A stretch of DNA of 64,000 nucleotides from Gracilimonas sp. (GTDB lineage: Bacteria; Bacteroidota; Rhodothermia; Balneolales; Balneolaceae): NCBI RefSeq assembly GCF_017641085.1, contig NZ_JAEPPI010000001.1, positions 806,001-870,000 of the forward strand, read 5' to 3'. Positions 37,578 to 46,852 of this stretch are shown here, piece by piece. How positions within the stretch are numbered: position 1 is the stretch's first letter; each line of letters opens with the position of its first letter. A model generated the notes under the pieces. That model was not told the origin of the DNA. It was given only the letters and a program-made list of their open reading frames with translations, and ran no database searches. A program made the translations under genes and the position numbers.

Positions 37578-38477
37578 TTAATCGTTGCTGAAATAATCCA
37601 GTGATTGATAATGGCCTGTTTGTTGCTTTACAATTTGCATCAATAGGTCGTTGGTTAGCGAACTGGCTCCGAAGCGGAAATAATCCTTGTTCAACCAGTC
37701 GGCACCCAGTGTTTCTTTTACTATAACTAAATATTGGATGGCTTGTTTCGCGGTTCTGATTCCACCGGCGGGTTTCATGCCGATCATTTTGCCGGTATCG
37801 TAGTAGAAATCACGAATGGCTTCCAGCATTACAAGAGTTACGGGCTGTGTTGCTGCCGGACTTGTTTTACCCGTTGAGGTTTTAATGAAGTCGGCACCGG
37901 CATGCATAGCAATATCGCTGGCTTTGCGCACATTTTCGTAGGTGTGAAGTTCTCCCGTCTCAAGGATCACTTTCAGGTGCGCTTCTCCGCAAGCTTCTTT
38001 TACGGCCGCTATTTCATCAAAAACCAGCTGATACTCTCCATTCAGAAAAGCACCGCGGCTAATGACCATATCAATTTCATCGGCTCCCTCAGAAACAGCA
38101 AATTTAGTGTCTTCTAATCTCATGGAAAGGGGAGACTGGCCGCTTGGGAAAGCAGTAGCAACGCTGGCTACATTAATATCGGTTCCCTTGAGGGCATTTT
38201 TTGCCACAGAAACCATGCTTGGATATACACAAATGGCAGCTACGGTCGGCAGATCTGGAACAGCCGGGTGGGGCTGCTTCGCTTTTTGACAAAGTTGAAT
38301 GACTTTGCCGGGTGAATCTTTACCCTCCAGCGTAGTTAAATCAATCATACTGAGCGCCATTTTAAGCGCCTGTATTTTGGAATCTTTCTTGATGCTGCGC
38401 TTATTCAACCTGGAAACACGTTCTTCCACACCTACATGATCGATGGGAACGGTTTGGTTGAAATCAGGATACTTCAT
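37578..38477 (-). CDS. deoC: Deoxyribose-phosphate aldolase
   Basis: 299 residues, longer than E. coli DeoC at the N-terminus. The Schiff-base lysine lies in DFIKTSTGK; the second Lys is in GMKPAGGIRTAKQA; EIDMVISRGAFLNGEY and LKVILETGEL complete the TIM barrel. It cleaves 2-deoxyribose-5-phosphate to acetaldehyde and glyceraldehyde-3-phosphate. It heads the unit deoC-ALDH-ALDH-like-SPOR lipoprotein. Confidence 0.96.
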   Translation of the reverse strand: MKYPDFNQTVPIDHVGVEERVSRLNKRSIKKDSKIQALKMALSMIDLTTLEGKDSPGKVIQLCQKAKQPHPAVPDLPTVAAICVYPSMVSVAKNALKGTDINVASVATAFPSGQSPLSMRLEDTKFAVSEGADEIDMVISRGAFLNGEYQLVFDEIAAVKEACGEAHLKVILETGELHTYENVRKASDIAMHAGADFIKTSTGKTSPAATQPVTLVMLEAIRDFYYDTGKMIGMKPAGGIRTAKQAIQYLVIVKETLGADWLNKDYFRFGASSLTNDLLMQIVKQQTGHYQSLDYFSND

Positions 38478-38690
38478 ACTGTTAATTTTGGTCGTTAGTA
38501 ACTGTGAGGCAGAAGGTAAGAAATCTTAAGCAAAAGCTTGATCCTGTAAAGGTGAATATTCGGGATTTCATTTGTAGGTAAGAATTGTGCCAGAAACATA
38601 ATTTTTGTTAATTGGCTGAGGCTCATGAGGTAATAGAGAGCCCGGGATAGGTAATAGTCAAAATAACATTAATAAAATGAGGTAGAATAA

Positions 38691-39110
38691 ATGGAAATGT
38701 CTGCAATTAATTGGCTGGCTGTAGTAGCCGCCTCACTTGTTGGTTTTGCAATCGGGTTTGTGTGGTATGGACCCTTGTTTGGGAAGAAATGGATGGAAGC
38801 AGTCGGTATGACCGAAGAAGATGCTGAAAATGGAAATATGGCTAAAATATTCGGAGTCACGCTGATCTTTCAATTCATTATGGCCTTTTGCCTGGCTATG
38901 TTTTTTTACGGAGATCCGGCCTCGGCTGATATGATTAATGGCAGCAATGGAGCTTTTTATGGCTTTTTAACCGGTTTCGGGTGGGTAGCTACCGCATTAG
39001 GGGTGAATGCTTTGTATGAGCAAAAATCCTGGACCTACATTTTTATAAATGGCAGTTTCTGGATTGTCGTCTTTACCCTGATGGGCCTGATATTAGGCGC
39101 TTGGAAGTAG
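38691..39110 (+). CDS. DUF1761-domain membrane protein
   Basis: 139 residues with four hydrophobic helices. The N-terminal INWLAVVAASLVGFAIGFVWYGPLFGKKWMEAVGM is typical of DUF1761, and the C-terminus ends LMGLILGAWK. Function unknown. It is a single gene facing the convergent antiporter. Confidence 0.88.
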   Translation: MEMSAINWLAVVAASLVGFAIGFVWYGPLFGKKWMEAVGMTEEDAENGNMAKIFGVTLIFQFIMAFCLAMFFYGDPASADMINGSNGAFYGFLTGFGWVATALGVNALYEQKSWTYIFINGSFWIVVFTLMGLILGAWK

Positions 39111-39196
39111 GGGCTGTTTAAGCTATCAGATTTCAGACTTCAGCTGACAGTGAATTGATAATTTAATTAGTTTAAGCCACTGAAATGAACAAACTC

Positions 39197-39220
39197 TGAT
39201 AGCTGATAGCTGATAGCTGA
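39197..39220. repeat. Tandem 7-bp repeat TGATAGC x3
   Basis: Three exact head-to-tail copies of TGATAGC (39197-39217) are followed by TGA. They lie in a 116-base convergent gap that also holds related CAGCTGACAG-like words (39141-39150). Similar CAGCTG-containing text lies on the other side of the antiporter gene near 41319. Confidence 0.7.
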
Positions 39221-39226
39221 ACAACC

Positions 39227-41254
39227 CTACTCCTCAAATTCCAGTGGGTTTTCCGGCTCCCGGAATATTTCTGCTGCATCTGCAAAACGGGTGGCCAGTC
39301 CAACCATAACAAGGCGGTCGCCCGGTTGCAGTTTAAAATCTCCGGACGGATTTCCAACGTTCTTTTCACCGCGATTAACCGTCAATACCGTAATTTCATA
39401 TTTATTTCTGAGCTTCAGGTCAGCCAGTGTTTTTCCTGCTGCAAAAGAGCCTTCCCGAACTATTACGGCACGAGTATGTAACCCTTCTTCATCGAGTCCC
39501 TGAAGTACCATTAAGTGCGCCTCCTGTATGCTCCCGCGCATAATTTCATAATCCTCAGCCCTTAACTCTCTGATGTGCTGCTCAATTTCTTCATCAGGGA
39601 TCATGTATGCCTTCAATACGTTGGAGAACAGACGTACGGTGGTTTCCATCTCTTCGGGAACAACAATGTCGGCACCGGCTTTTTCAAGGAAATCGGCTTC
39701 TGAAAGATATCGGGTTCTCACAATCACCTGAATGGTAGGGTTGATGTAATTCGCCAGCTTGATAATCCGCGGACTGATGGAAGGATCGTTAATAGCTATG
39801 ACACACAATTTGGCTTTGGAAACCTGAGCATGTTCAAGAATATGAGTACGAGATGCGTCTCCGTAAATAGCCGGGATATCATTATCGTGCATCTCATTTA
39901 CAGATTTCGGATTCATCTCAATCACAATATAAGGGATGCCGGATTCGCGCAATACACGGGCAAGGTTTCGGCCTGCAGGACCATAACCAACAATGATCAC
40001 ATGGTCTTCCAGGTCAGTGAGATCGTCTTCTTCTGCAGATTCTTTCCTTTTCTGTCCGATATGTTTTAAAGGTGTTTTGGCCAGCAGGTTACCAATATTG
40101 GGACTGATGTGAAGAAAGAGCGGTGTGAGGAGCATCAATAAAACAGAAACGGCTATGAAAGTTTGTGAGCCTACCTCACCAAAACCACCGGGAGTAAGAC
40201 CAGTTACACGTCCGGCTCGTTCCAGAACAAAAGAAAATTCACCGATTTGGGCCAGCACAATACCGGAGGCCGCTGCTATCCGAACGGGATAGCCAAGGGT
40301 GAGTAAACTGACAGAACTCAGAATAAATTTCAGCAAAAGAACACCGGCTGCAACACCAAGTAACAGCAATGGATGTTCGATGACAAACTGTAAATCCAGC
40401 AGCATCCCTACGGAGACAAAGAAAACCGCATTAAAAATGGTTTTAAGAGGAAGGATCTCGCTAATGGCGTGATCACTGTAATGGCTCTCACTTACTACCA
40501 GTCCGGCTAAGAACGCTCCCAGTGCAAGACTGACTTCTGCAAGATTGGTAAGTGCAGCCGTGCCAAAACAAATGGCAATCACGGTGAGCAAAAAGAGTTC
40601 TTGACGGCGTGTTTGGGCTACTTTTTCTAATATCCAGGGAACCACTTTTCGAGCCAAGAGAACCACAACGGCAATCAATAAAACAGCTTTTCCGAGAACG
40701 AAGAACAGGTCGGTCATAGAATCGCTCTGTCCGGATAGGATAGGGACGAGCAATACCATGGCAATAATAGCCAAATCCTGGAATATCAAAACGGCCAGAG
40801 ATAACCGTCCTACAGGTGTATCGGTTTTTCCCTGTTCACTGAAAAGCCCGAGGATGATGGCCGTGGAGCTCAAGGCTACGAGACAGCCGGTATAAATGCC
40901 TACTTTCCAATCAACCCCAAAAAAGAAAAGGATGCCGACTACAGCCGCTACCGTCAGCAAAACCTGCAGCCCACCACCTACAAAAATTGCGTTCCGAATC
41001 CGGGAGAGTTTTTCGAGGCTAAACTCAATCCCGATTGTAAAAAGCAGTAAGATAATCCCAATTTCCGCAAGCATATCCACCAATTCCTGGTCCTGAACCA
41101 AGCCAAGGGCATTGGGGCCTATAATCACACCGGCAATCAAAAAACCGGCGATAGGCACCAGCTTTATTCGATAGCATATGTAGGCAATCAATACGCTTAC
41201 GAGAAAGAGCGCAACGATTTCATTTAGGAAGGGAAGACTTACTGCAAAGAGCAT
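39227..41254 (-). CDS. KefB-like monovalent cation:proton antiporter (CPA2)
   Basis: 675 residues. About 12 membrane helices (1-385) form a Na+/H+ exchanger core with GIILLLFTIGIEFSLEKL and a VALSSTAIILGLFSEQGKTDTPVGRL segment. A TrkA-N/RCK nucleotide-binding domain follows (VIIVGYGPAGRNLARVL, then IYGDASRTHILEHAQV) and a TrkA-C domain ends the protein. Expected to exchange K+ or Na+ for H+ at the inner membrane. Confidence 0.93.
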   Translation of the reverse strand: MLFAVSLPFLNEIVALFLVSVLIAYICYRIKLVPIAGFLIAGVIIGPNALGLVQDQELVDMLAEIGIILLLFTIGIEFSLEKLSRIRNAIFVGGGLQVLLTVAAVVGILFFFGVDWKVGIYTGCLVALSSTAIILGLFSEQGKTDTPVGRLSLAVLIFQDLAIIAMVLLVPILSGQSDSMTDLFFVLGKAVLLIAVVVLLARKVVPWILEKVAQTRRQELFLLTVIAICFGTAALTNLAEVSLALGAFLAGLVVSESHYSDHAISEILPLKTIFNAVFFVSVGMLLDLQFVIEHPLLLLGVAAGVLLLKFILSSVSLLTLGYPVRIAAASGIVLAQIGEFSFVLERAGRVTGLTPGGFGEVGSQTFIAVSVLLMLLTPLFLHISPNIGNLLAKTPLKHIGQKRKESAEEDDLTDLEDHVIIVGYGPAGRNLARVLRESGIPYIVIEMNPKSVNEMHDNDIPAIYGDASRTHILEHAQVSKAKLCVIAINDPSISPRIIKLANYINPTIQVIVRTRYLSEADFLEKAGADIVVPEEMETTVRLFSNVLKAYMIPDEEIEQHIRELRAEDYEIMRGSIQEAHLMVLQGLDEEGLHTRAVIVREGSFAAGKTLADLKLRNKYEITVLTVNRGEKNVGNPSGDFKLQPGDRLVMVGLATRFADAAEIFREPENPLEFEE

Positions 41255-41369
41255 GTATGAAAGACTTTAAAGCTTTTTGAATTGAATGGAACTAAATGTA
41301 AAATGAATTTCTGATTATCAGCTGTCAGTTTTAGCACAAAACCAACAGCTGAAATCTGAATGCCGTCAG

Positions 41370-43412
41370 CTATTCTCTATACTTATCAAACCAGCCAACA
41401 ATGTATGCTACTTTTCGAAAGAGGTTGCTTGGTTTGGAGGCGATTCCATGGCCTGAGCCCTGAATTCGAACCATGGCGGCATCAACACCCTGTAGTTTTA
41501 GGGCAGCGTAGTATTGCTCGGTTTCGCTCATTGGAGTTCGATAGTCCTGCTCGCCGGTAAGCAGCATGGTAGGAGTTGTGACATTGCCCATCAACGAAAT
41601 AGGAGATCGCTCCAGGTATTGTTCAGGATCTTCCCACGGCTTTTTGGTAAACCAATATTTACTGAAGAAGGGAGATCCGTCCGCTGTAAGAACAAAACTG
41701 TACCAGTTTATAACCGGTTTTGCCACCACCGCTGCTTTAAAACGATCTGTTTTACCGATGGCCCATGAGCTAAGTACTCCGCCACCACTTCCTCCGGTGA
41801 TGAATAAGTTATTTACATTGATATATCCCTGATCGATCACGTAATCTACTGCGTCCATCAAGTCGTTGTGATCTTCACTGGGATAGTTGTGATTGATGTA
41901 TGCTGCAAATTCTTCGCCGTAACTGGTACTTCCTCGGGGATTGGTGTACACGACTACATACCCACGGCTTGCCATTAACTGTAACTCAGGAGAGAATTGA
42001 GGCCCATATGCAGTATGAGGTCCGCCATGAATTTCGAGAATCATTGGGTATTGATCGTTTGGATCAAAGTCAGGAGGGGTAATGATCCATCCCTGAACTC
42101 TGAAATCATCTACCGAGGAATTCACCCAAAACTCTTCAACTTGTCCGAGGGTTTTCGATTTCAGGAATTGTGCATTCAAATTAGTGAGGGTACGGTTTTG
42201 CATACGGGTTGGAAAGTGACCTACACTAAGTTCTGCGGGCTGAGTTGCGGTTCCGGTGGTAAAGGCAATACGGCCGTTTGTTGCTACAGAGTAAGAGCCT
42301 CCGCTGTATGGCCGACCAATGGTTGTGCTGGAAAGGTCAGCTGCTACTGCACTGTAATCTCCATTTAATTTTATGTTTCCAACTTTTGCAACGCCCTCTT
42401 CGTTGTACCTGAAAAACAAAGATTTGCTGTCTTTCGCCCATGTAACAGAAGAAATATCATTGGCTACTTTCTGTGAGATTTTTCTCAGGTTTGAGCCGTT
42501 TCGATTCATCACATATAAATCAGTAAGCTGGTATCCCAGGAATTTATCTTCAAAGCCGGTATAGGCAATAAGCTTTCCATCCGGAGAAACTTTTGGACTG
42601 CTATGTGGACCTCGCTTATCCGTGATCTTTGTCATGGCTCCGGTCTCAATATTCATTTCGTAGATTTGCTCATTGTTGGGATCCAAATCTGCATTTCCTG
42701 AACGATCTGCCGTAAAAATGATATTTCCATCTGATGTCCAGGATCCGGAACCGTGATCATAATCTCCTGAAGTTAACTGACGAGGAGCGCCTCCATCAGC
42801 TGAGATTACAAAAATGTGGGAATTCCCATCCTTTACATACCCGCCGCCATCTCGTCGGTAGACTACTTTGTCTATAACTTGTGCCGACTGTTCCCACTTT
42901 GCTCCGGAAGGTGGAGCAGGGATATCAGTTTTCACCACAGAAGAAGTGCCAGGCACAAATTTAGAAAAAAGAATCATGCTGCCATCGGGCGACCAGCTCA
43001 AATTTCCCGGACTCTCAGTCAGGTTAGTGATGGAGGCCGTTTCGCCGGAGTTCATCCAGCGTACAAAAATCTGGTTTGAGCCTTCTTCCGATGACGTATA
43101 GGCAATGCGATCTCCGCTTGGCGACCAGGTCACATTCCCGTAAGAACTTGTTCCTGAAGTAAGGGGGTGGTGGTTCTCTCCGGAAAACGAAATACTCCAC
43201 AGGTTCACAAAACGCCGGTCGCTCATTACATCAAACTGGTGGCGTTCGTAAATGATAGTATTTCCATCAGGGGAAATCGCCGGACTACTGACCATTTGCA
43301 GGTCAAATATATCCATATAATCGAAATGAGATTCATCTACCTGAGCGGTAACGGATAAGCTCAGAAAGGAAAAAATAAGCAGTGCAAGGGTGACGGTTCG
43401 TTTCATCATCAT
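41370..43412 (-). CDS. S9-family prolyl oligopeptidase-like serine peptidase
   Basis: 680 residues with a signal peptide (ending SVTA). A beta-propeller of TolB/WD40-like blades follows (for example SPAISPDGNTIIYERHQ and SPKVSPDGKLIAYTGFED). The C-terminal alpha/beta-hydrolase has the nucleophile in FITGGSGGGVLSSW (Ser near 535), Asp in TGEQDYRTP and His in GSGHGIASKP. Expected acylaminoacyl- or dipeptidyl-type exopeptidase in the periplasm. Confidence 0.94.
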   Translation of the reverse strand: MMMKRTVTLALLIFSFLSLSVTAQVDESHFDYMDIFDLQMVSSPAISPDGNTIIYERHQFDVMSDRRFVNLWSISFSGENHHPLTSGTSSYGNVTWSPSGDRIAYTSSEEGSNQIFVRWMNSGETASITNLTESPGNLSWSPDGSMILFSKFVPGTSSVVKTDIPAPPSGAKWEQSAQVIDKVVYRRDGGGYVKDGNSHIFVISADGGAPRQLTSGDYDHGSGSWTSDGNIIFTADRSGNADLDPNNEQIYEMNIETGAMTKITDKRGPHSSPKVSPDGKLIAYTGFEDKFLGYQLTDLYVMNRNGSNLRKISQKVANDISSVTWAKDSKSLFFRYNEEGVAKVGNIKLNGDYSAVAADLSSTTIGRPYSGGSYSVATNGRIAFTTGTATQPAELSVGHFPTRMQNRTLTNLNAQFLKSKTLGQVEEFWVNSSVDDFRVQGWIITPPDFDPNDQYPMILEIHGGPHTAYGPQFSPELQLMASRGYVVVYTNPRGSTSYGEEFAAYINHNYPSEDHNDLMDAVDYVIDQGYINVNNLFITGGSGGGVLSSWAIGKTDRFKAAVVAKPVINWYSFVLTADGSPFFSKYWFTKKPWEDPEQYLERSPISLMGNVTTPTMLLTGEQDYRTPMSETEQYYAALKLQGVDAAMVRIQGSGHGIASKPSNLFRKVAYIVGWFDKYRE

Positions 43413-43483
43413 GGCTGTAATTGGTTATTGGGATGGCGGAAAATAATTGCTTCCGCGCAGTTCTAAAAACATTTGAAAATACT

Positions 43484-44038
43484 TTACAAATAGGTCTCTT
43501 CCGATTCCCCTTTAACCGGTCCGACTATTTCGCGGGTTATCCATCCGCCATAGAATCCTCCGGGCTGTGGCTTTACATGTTCACCATCTACATAACAATG
43601 AACTTTGGAGGGGTAAAAAGCCAAATGACTTTTAATTTTGGTGAAGTCGGCGAATGGTTTAGGGTAAGACCAGGCAGCCCGAATAGCCTTCTCATCATCC
43701 ACAACAACATCCCAGTAAATCGCTTCCCCTTTCCATTCACATTTGGATTCTCCCTTCGCTTTAACCAGGTATTTTGAATTCAGATCGGAGGGAGGGATGT
43801 AGAAAGTTGGCGGACTTGCTGTTTCCAAGATCCGGATGGCGCGGGTACTTCGGGCAATGATTTTATTGGCAAAAATGATCAGTACTTCCCGAGAATCAGG
43901 GTCGACTTTTGGCGGGCGTGGATAATCCCACACCGATTCTTGTCCTTCTTTGGGTTTATGAGCGAATTCAGGCCGTTTTTGCCCGTAATACTTCCACTGT
44001 GATTGCCCCGATTTAGCCCAACTTGGAAGGTCTGTCAT
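43484..44038 (-). CDS. DUF427-domain protein
   Basis: 184 residues. Contains the family phrases RPPKVDPDSREVLIIFANKIIARS, TFYIPPSDL, CEWKGEAIYWDV and FYPSKVHCYVDGEHVKPQPGGFYGGW. Small soluble domain of unknown activity. It lies 15 bases downstream of the TspO gene. Confidence 0.9.
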   Translation of the reverse strand: MTDLPSWAKSGQSQWKYYGQKRPEFAHKPKEGQESVWDYPRPPKVDPDSREVLIIFANKIIARSTRAIRILETASPPTFYIPPSDLNSKYLVKAKGESKCEWKGEAIYWDVVVDDEKAIRAAWSYPKPFADFTKIKSHLAFYPSKVHCYVDGEHVKPQPGGFYGGWITREIVGPVKGESEETYL

Positions 44039-44053
44039 TGATTTTTTTAAAAG

Positions 44054-44575
44054 TTAATTAAGTACAACTATAAAAAGGTTGAGGATAGCAGCAAAAGCCA
44101 CCCACAGGAGGTAAGGTACTAAAAGCCAACCGGTCCACCATTTTATTTCTCTGAATTTTTTAAAAGTCAGTACAATGAAAAAAAGTAAGAGGATTATCTC
44201 GATGAAAGCAATAAGTGGAGATTGGAGACCGAAGAAAAGAAATGACCATAGTCCGTTCAGTAATAGTTGTACTCCAAAAACTGTAAGGGCAGATTTTACG
44301 GGCGGTTTTGAAAATCCTTCCTCCCAAACACCTGCGGCCGCCACTCCCATCAAGGTGTAAAGCGTAGTCCACACCGGCCCGAATAACCAATTGGGTGGAT
44401 TAAAGAAGGGCTTGTTCAGATCTGCATACCAGGTGGTGATTGCCGGTAAGGTTACCCCGCTTGCAGCCAGCCCGACTGCATTACAGGCAAGAATACCGAA
44501 TATTACTTTGGCCCAGAATGGAATTTTCACAATAATAAATTTAGGTGGCAGGGGAAATTTTTTAACTATAGACAT
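44054..44575 (-). CDS. tspO: TspO/MBR tryptophan-rich sensory protein
   Basis: 173 residues from ATG 44575; a TTG four codons upstream is possible. Five membrane helices with family signatures WYADLNKPFFNPPNWLFGPVWTTLYTLMG and LLLNGLWSFLFFGLQSPLIAFIEI. TspO binds tetrapyrroles and has roles in porphyrin handling and stress. It is paired with DUF427 on the same strand. Confidence 0.94.
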   Translation of the reverse strand: MSIVKKFPLPPKFIIVKIPFWAKVIFGILACNAVGLAASGVTLPAITTWYADLNKPFFNPPNWLFGPVWTTLYTLMGVAAAGVWEEGFSKPPVKSALTVFGVQLLLNGLWSFLFFGLQSPLIAFIEIILLLFFIVLTFKKFREIKWWTGWLLVPYLLWVAFAAILNLFIVVLN

Positions 44576-44680
44576 GGAAGAACTCAATTAAGTTCCAACT
44601 CGTCTTTTTGTTACTGCCACCAAGTATTGTTCAGAAACCAGTGTTAAGCTAATTGATACTCATTCATCTGAAAAGAAATA

Positions 44681-44704
44681 AGGGGAGAATAATTCTCCCC
44701 TTTT
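44681..44704. terminator. Terminator hairpin downstream of the lipoprotein gene
   Basis: AGGGGAGAA (44681-44689) and TTCTCCCCT (44693-44701) make a strong stem in the gap between tspO and the lipoprotein. On the plus strand it runs into TTTT at 44701-44704; on the minus strand the tail is a weaker T-rich stretch. It probably serves the minus-strand lipoprotein gene at 44715-45413. Confidence 0.75.
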
Positions 44705-44714
44705 AAAATCAAAA

Positions 44715-45413
44715 CTACAATTGAATCTCTACTTCTGTAGCCAGGTCCAGTCCATCAGCAACAGTATCAAAGATATCGCTGTTGCTGGTTTCACTAATTA
44801 CAATTACACCAGCATTATTCTTTGTTGCATCTTCCAGCATACCGACACTAACATCGGCAAACCATACGATAGGATCAAAGGTGACTTGTGCAATAACGTT
44901 CATGCCGGAATCAAAAGTTACGGTGCCTTCTCTTTCTACTTCAAATGTTTCGCCTGAGTTAAACTCAAATCGGATTGGGTGAGACTCCCCATTACTATCT
45001 TCAAAAGTACCTTCAATAACTACTGATGGGTTGTCATTTTCATCAAGAAGTTCAAGTTCAACCCGGCTTTCAACAAAAGTGCCAACGGGCAATTCGAGAC
45101 TGCTTAAATCAGGAGTTGTTTCTCCTGTAGCAAAATCGATTTCTACTATTTGCTCAATATTTACTTCAACAGAGTCATTTTCATCGCTCTCCACTTCAAA
45201 CTGAATTTGAGTCAGTGTTATCGTTCCGGTGGAGAATGTGAGAGAGTTTGCGAGGTTTTGAGTTGAGGCTTTAGATAAGCCGGAGGTGCTGGTATTTGTA
45301 GTAAAGTTTATGTCAATAGTAGGGGACTTATCGCTATTGTTTGTTGAACATGCCGCTGAGAATAATAGCACGGCCAGAAAAATAGGATGGAAAATAATTT
45401 TAAAATTTTTCAT
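44715..45413 (-). CDS. Lipoprotein of unknown function
   Basis: 232 residues with a lipoprotein signal (MKNFKIIFHPIFLAVLLFSAAC, lipobox SAAC). The mature part is acidic and rich in beta strands (TGTITLTQIQFEVESDENDS, FVESRVELELLDENDNPSVV). It resembles DUF4382-like outer-membrane lipoproteins, but I cannot assign it firmly. It stands alone, bounded by a terminator. Confidence 0.8.
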   Translation of the reverse strand: MKNFKIIFHPIFLAVLLFSAACSTNNSDKSPTIDINFTTNTSTSGLSKASTQNLANSLTFSTGTITLTQIQFEVESDENDSVEVNIEQIVEIDFATGETTPDLSSLELPVGTFVESRVELELLDENDNPSVVIEGTFEDSNGESHPIRFEFNSGETFEVEREGTVTFDSGMNVIAQVTFDPIVWFADVSVGMLEDATKNNAGVIVISETSNSDIFDTVADGLDLATEVEIQL

Positions 45414-45610
45414 AGTAATAGATTTAGATGAGTTTTAAATGCTTTCTTTGTGAGTTAATGTATTGAAACTTCGAAAGAATTAAAATGTTCCTGACGAAGA
45501 TCAAAGATGTCAAATTAAATAACAGCCCTTCAATATATCCGGTACTACATATGACAAGGATGAGCACAGAGTTCATGAAAACTGCAAGAGAATATCAACC
45601 AGTGGTACAC

Positions 45611-45736
45611 TTAGATGGAGAAAAAAACCAAAGCTGCCACCGAAATGAATAAAAGGGCAATTTTAGCTCTCATGATCTTTTCGGTAGTATCACTTTCCTG
45701 TTCAGAGTAGTCGGATATTATTTGTTCTGAAATCAT
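45611..45736 (-). CDS. Possible 41-aa single-pass membrane peptide
   Basis: Reads MISEQIISDYSEQESDTTEK at the start, then a C-terminal hydrophobic helix (about 24-41). It fills part of a 380-base gap between the lipoprotein and WG-repeat genes. Codon use looks plausible, but there is no homology evidence, so it could be chance. Confidence 0.35.
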   Translation of the reverse strand: MISEQIISDYSEQESDTTEKIMRAKIALLFISVAALVFFSI

Positions 45737-45796
45737 GGCTGTTCTTTTTTTATACAGGAGGTTAAAAAGTCCGGTTTGTTACAAAAGAAGCCGAAA

Positions 45797-46840
45797 TTAG
45801 CGGGTTGGAAACCAGACATAATCCCCTGATTTGTTGATATATCCGTAATTCTCCTCAATTTCGTCTTCAACCGGAACGTAGATGGTTACTCTTGCCAGTC
45901 CATTGTAAAAAGGCTTCACCTCATCAAACTTGGGAGAGGTAATCCGATTACCTGATTTATCGATGAACGTCCATTTGTTGTTGATCATAACCGGGGCGCG
46001 TTCTTCGGAGAACGTACCGGCTTGTTCAAATTGTTCCTCAATCACAAATTCCCCGGATTTGTTGATATATCCGAAAGAGTTAGAGCTTGAGCGGGCGGGG
46101 GCTAGTCCGTTACCAAAATCGCCCACGCTTATAAACTGAGGGGAAATGGAAACCTCACCGTTGTTGGCAATAAATCCCCAGCGGTCGCTAATTCGGACGG
46201 CAGCAAGCTGATTGGAAAAAGGCCGTGCTTCCGCATATTTGAAATCTACGATGGTATTCCCGGATTTATCTATATAGCCGTACAAATCATCATCCCGAAC
46301 CATGGCGCGGCCATTGCGAAATTCATTTTCTTCCACATAATCCATGTCATCGGGGAGGTCCACCGATTCAATTCGTTCTCCGTTTTCATCGATGTAGTAG
46401 AACTCTCTGTAGTCAACGCTGCGTACAAAAGCGCGCCCGTCAGAAAACCGGGAAGCACCACGGAATTTCGGGTTGATCACAAAATTTCCGGATGAGTTTA
46501 TATATCCCCAGCGACCATCAAACTGAACGGCAGCTTTGCCACCTGAAAAGCGGCGAATGTTATTGAAATTCCCCTCAATTTTAATTTCCCCTTTGGCGTT
46601 GATGTATTTCCAGCCCCAGGACTCGCGCACAACAGCAAGGCCTTCATGGAAATCACCCGCATTTTGGAAATCCGGTTCCAGTATAATTTCGCCCTGCTGA
46701 TTGATATATCCCCAGTCTCCGTCAACCAAAACGGGATATAACTTTACGGCATTATCATCATCGTTGCCGGTTACAGAGTTTACGAGGTCACAGGATGTAA
46801 GCGTGATCGCAAATGTGAGCAGTAGTAATAATCGTTTCAT
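45797..46840 (-). CDS. WG-repeat lipoprotein (second copy)
   Basis: 347 residues with a lipoprotein signal (MKRLLLLLTFAITLTSCDLVNSVTGNDDDN). About seven WG repeats follow, each with a core like WGYINQQGEIILEPDFQNA followed by FHEGLAVVR. It is 12 bases downstream of a longer paralogue (46853-47917) that shares the lipobox context CDL, the NDDDN linker and the C-terminal YGYINKSGDYVWFPTR pattern, so the pair arose by tandem duplication. WG-repeat proteins are surface or periplasmic with unknown ligands. Confidence 0.9.
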   Translation of the reverse strand: MKRLLLLLTFAITLTSCDLVNSVTGNDDDNAVKLYPVLVDGDWGYINQQGEIILEPDFQNAGDFHEGLAVVRESWGWKYINAKGEIKIEGNFNNIRRFSGGKAAVQFDGRWGYINSSGNFVINPKFRGASRFSDGRAFVRSVDYREFYYIDENGERIESVDLPDDMDYVEENEFRNGRAMVRDDDLYGYIDKSGNTIVDFKYAEARPFSNQLAAVRISDRWGFIANNGEVSISPQFISVGDFGNGLAPARSSSNSFGYINKSGEFVIEEQFEQAGTFSEERAPVMINNKWTFIDKSGNRITSPKFDEVKPFYNGLARVTIYVPVEDEIEENYGYINKSGDYVWFPTR

Positions 46841-46852
46841 GATTTTCTTGAT

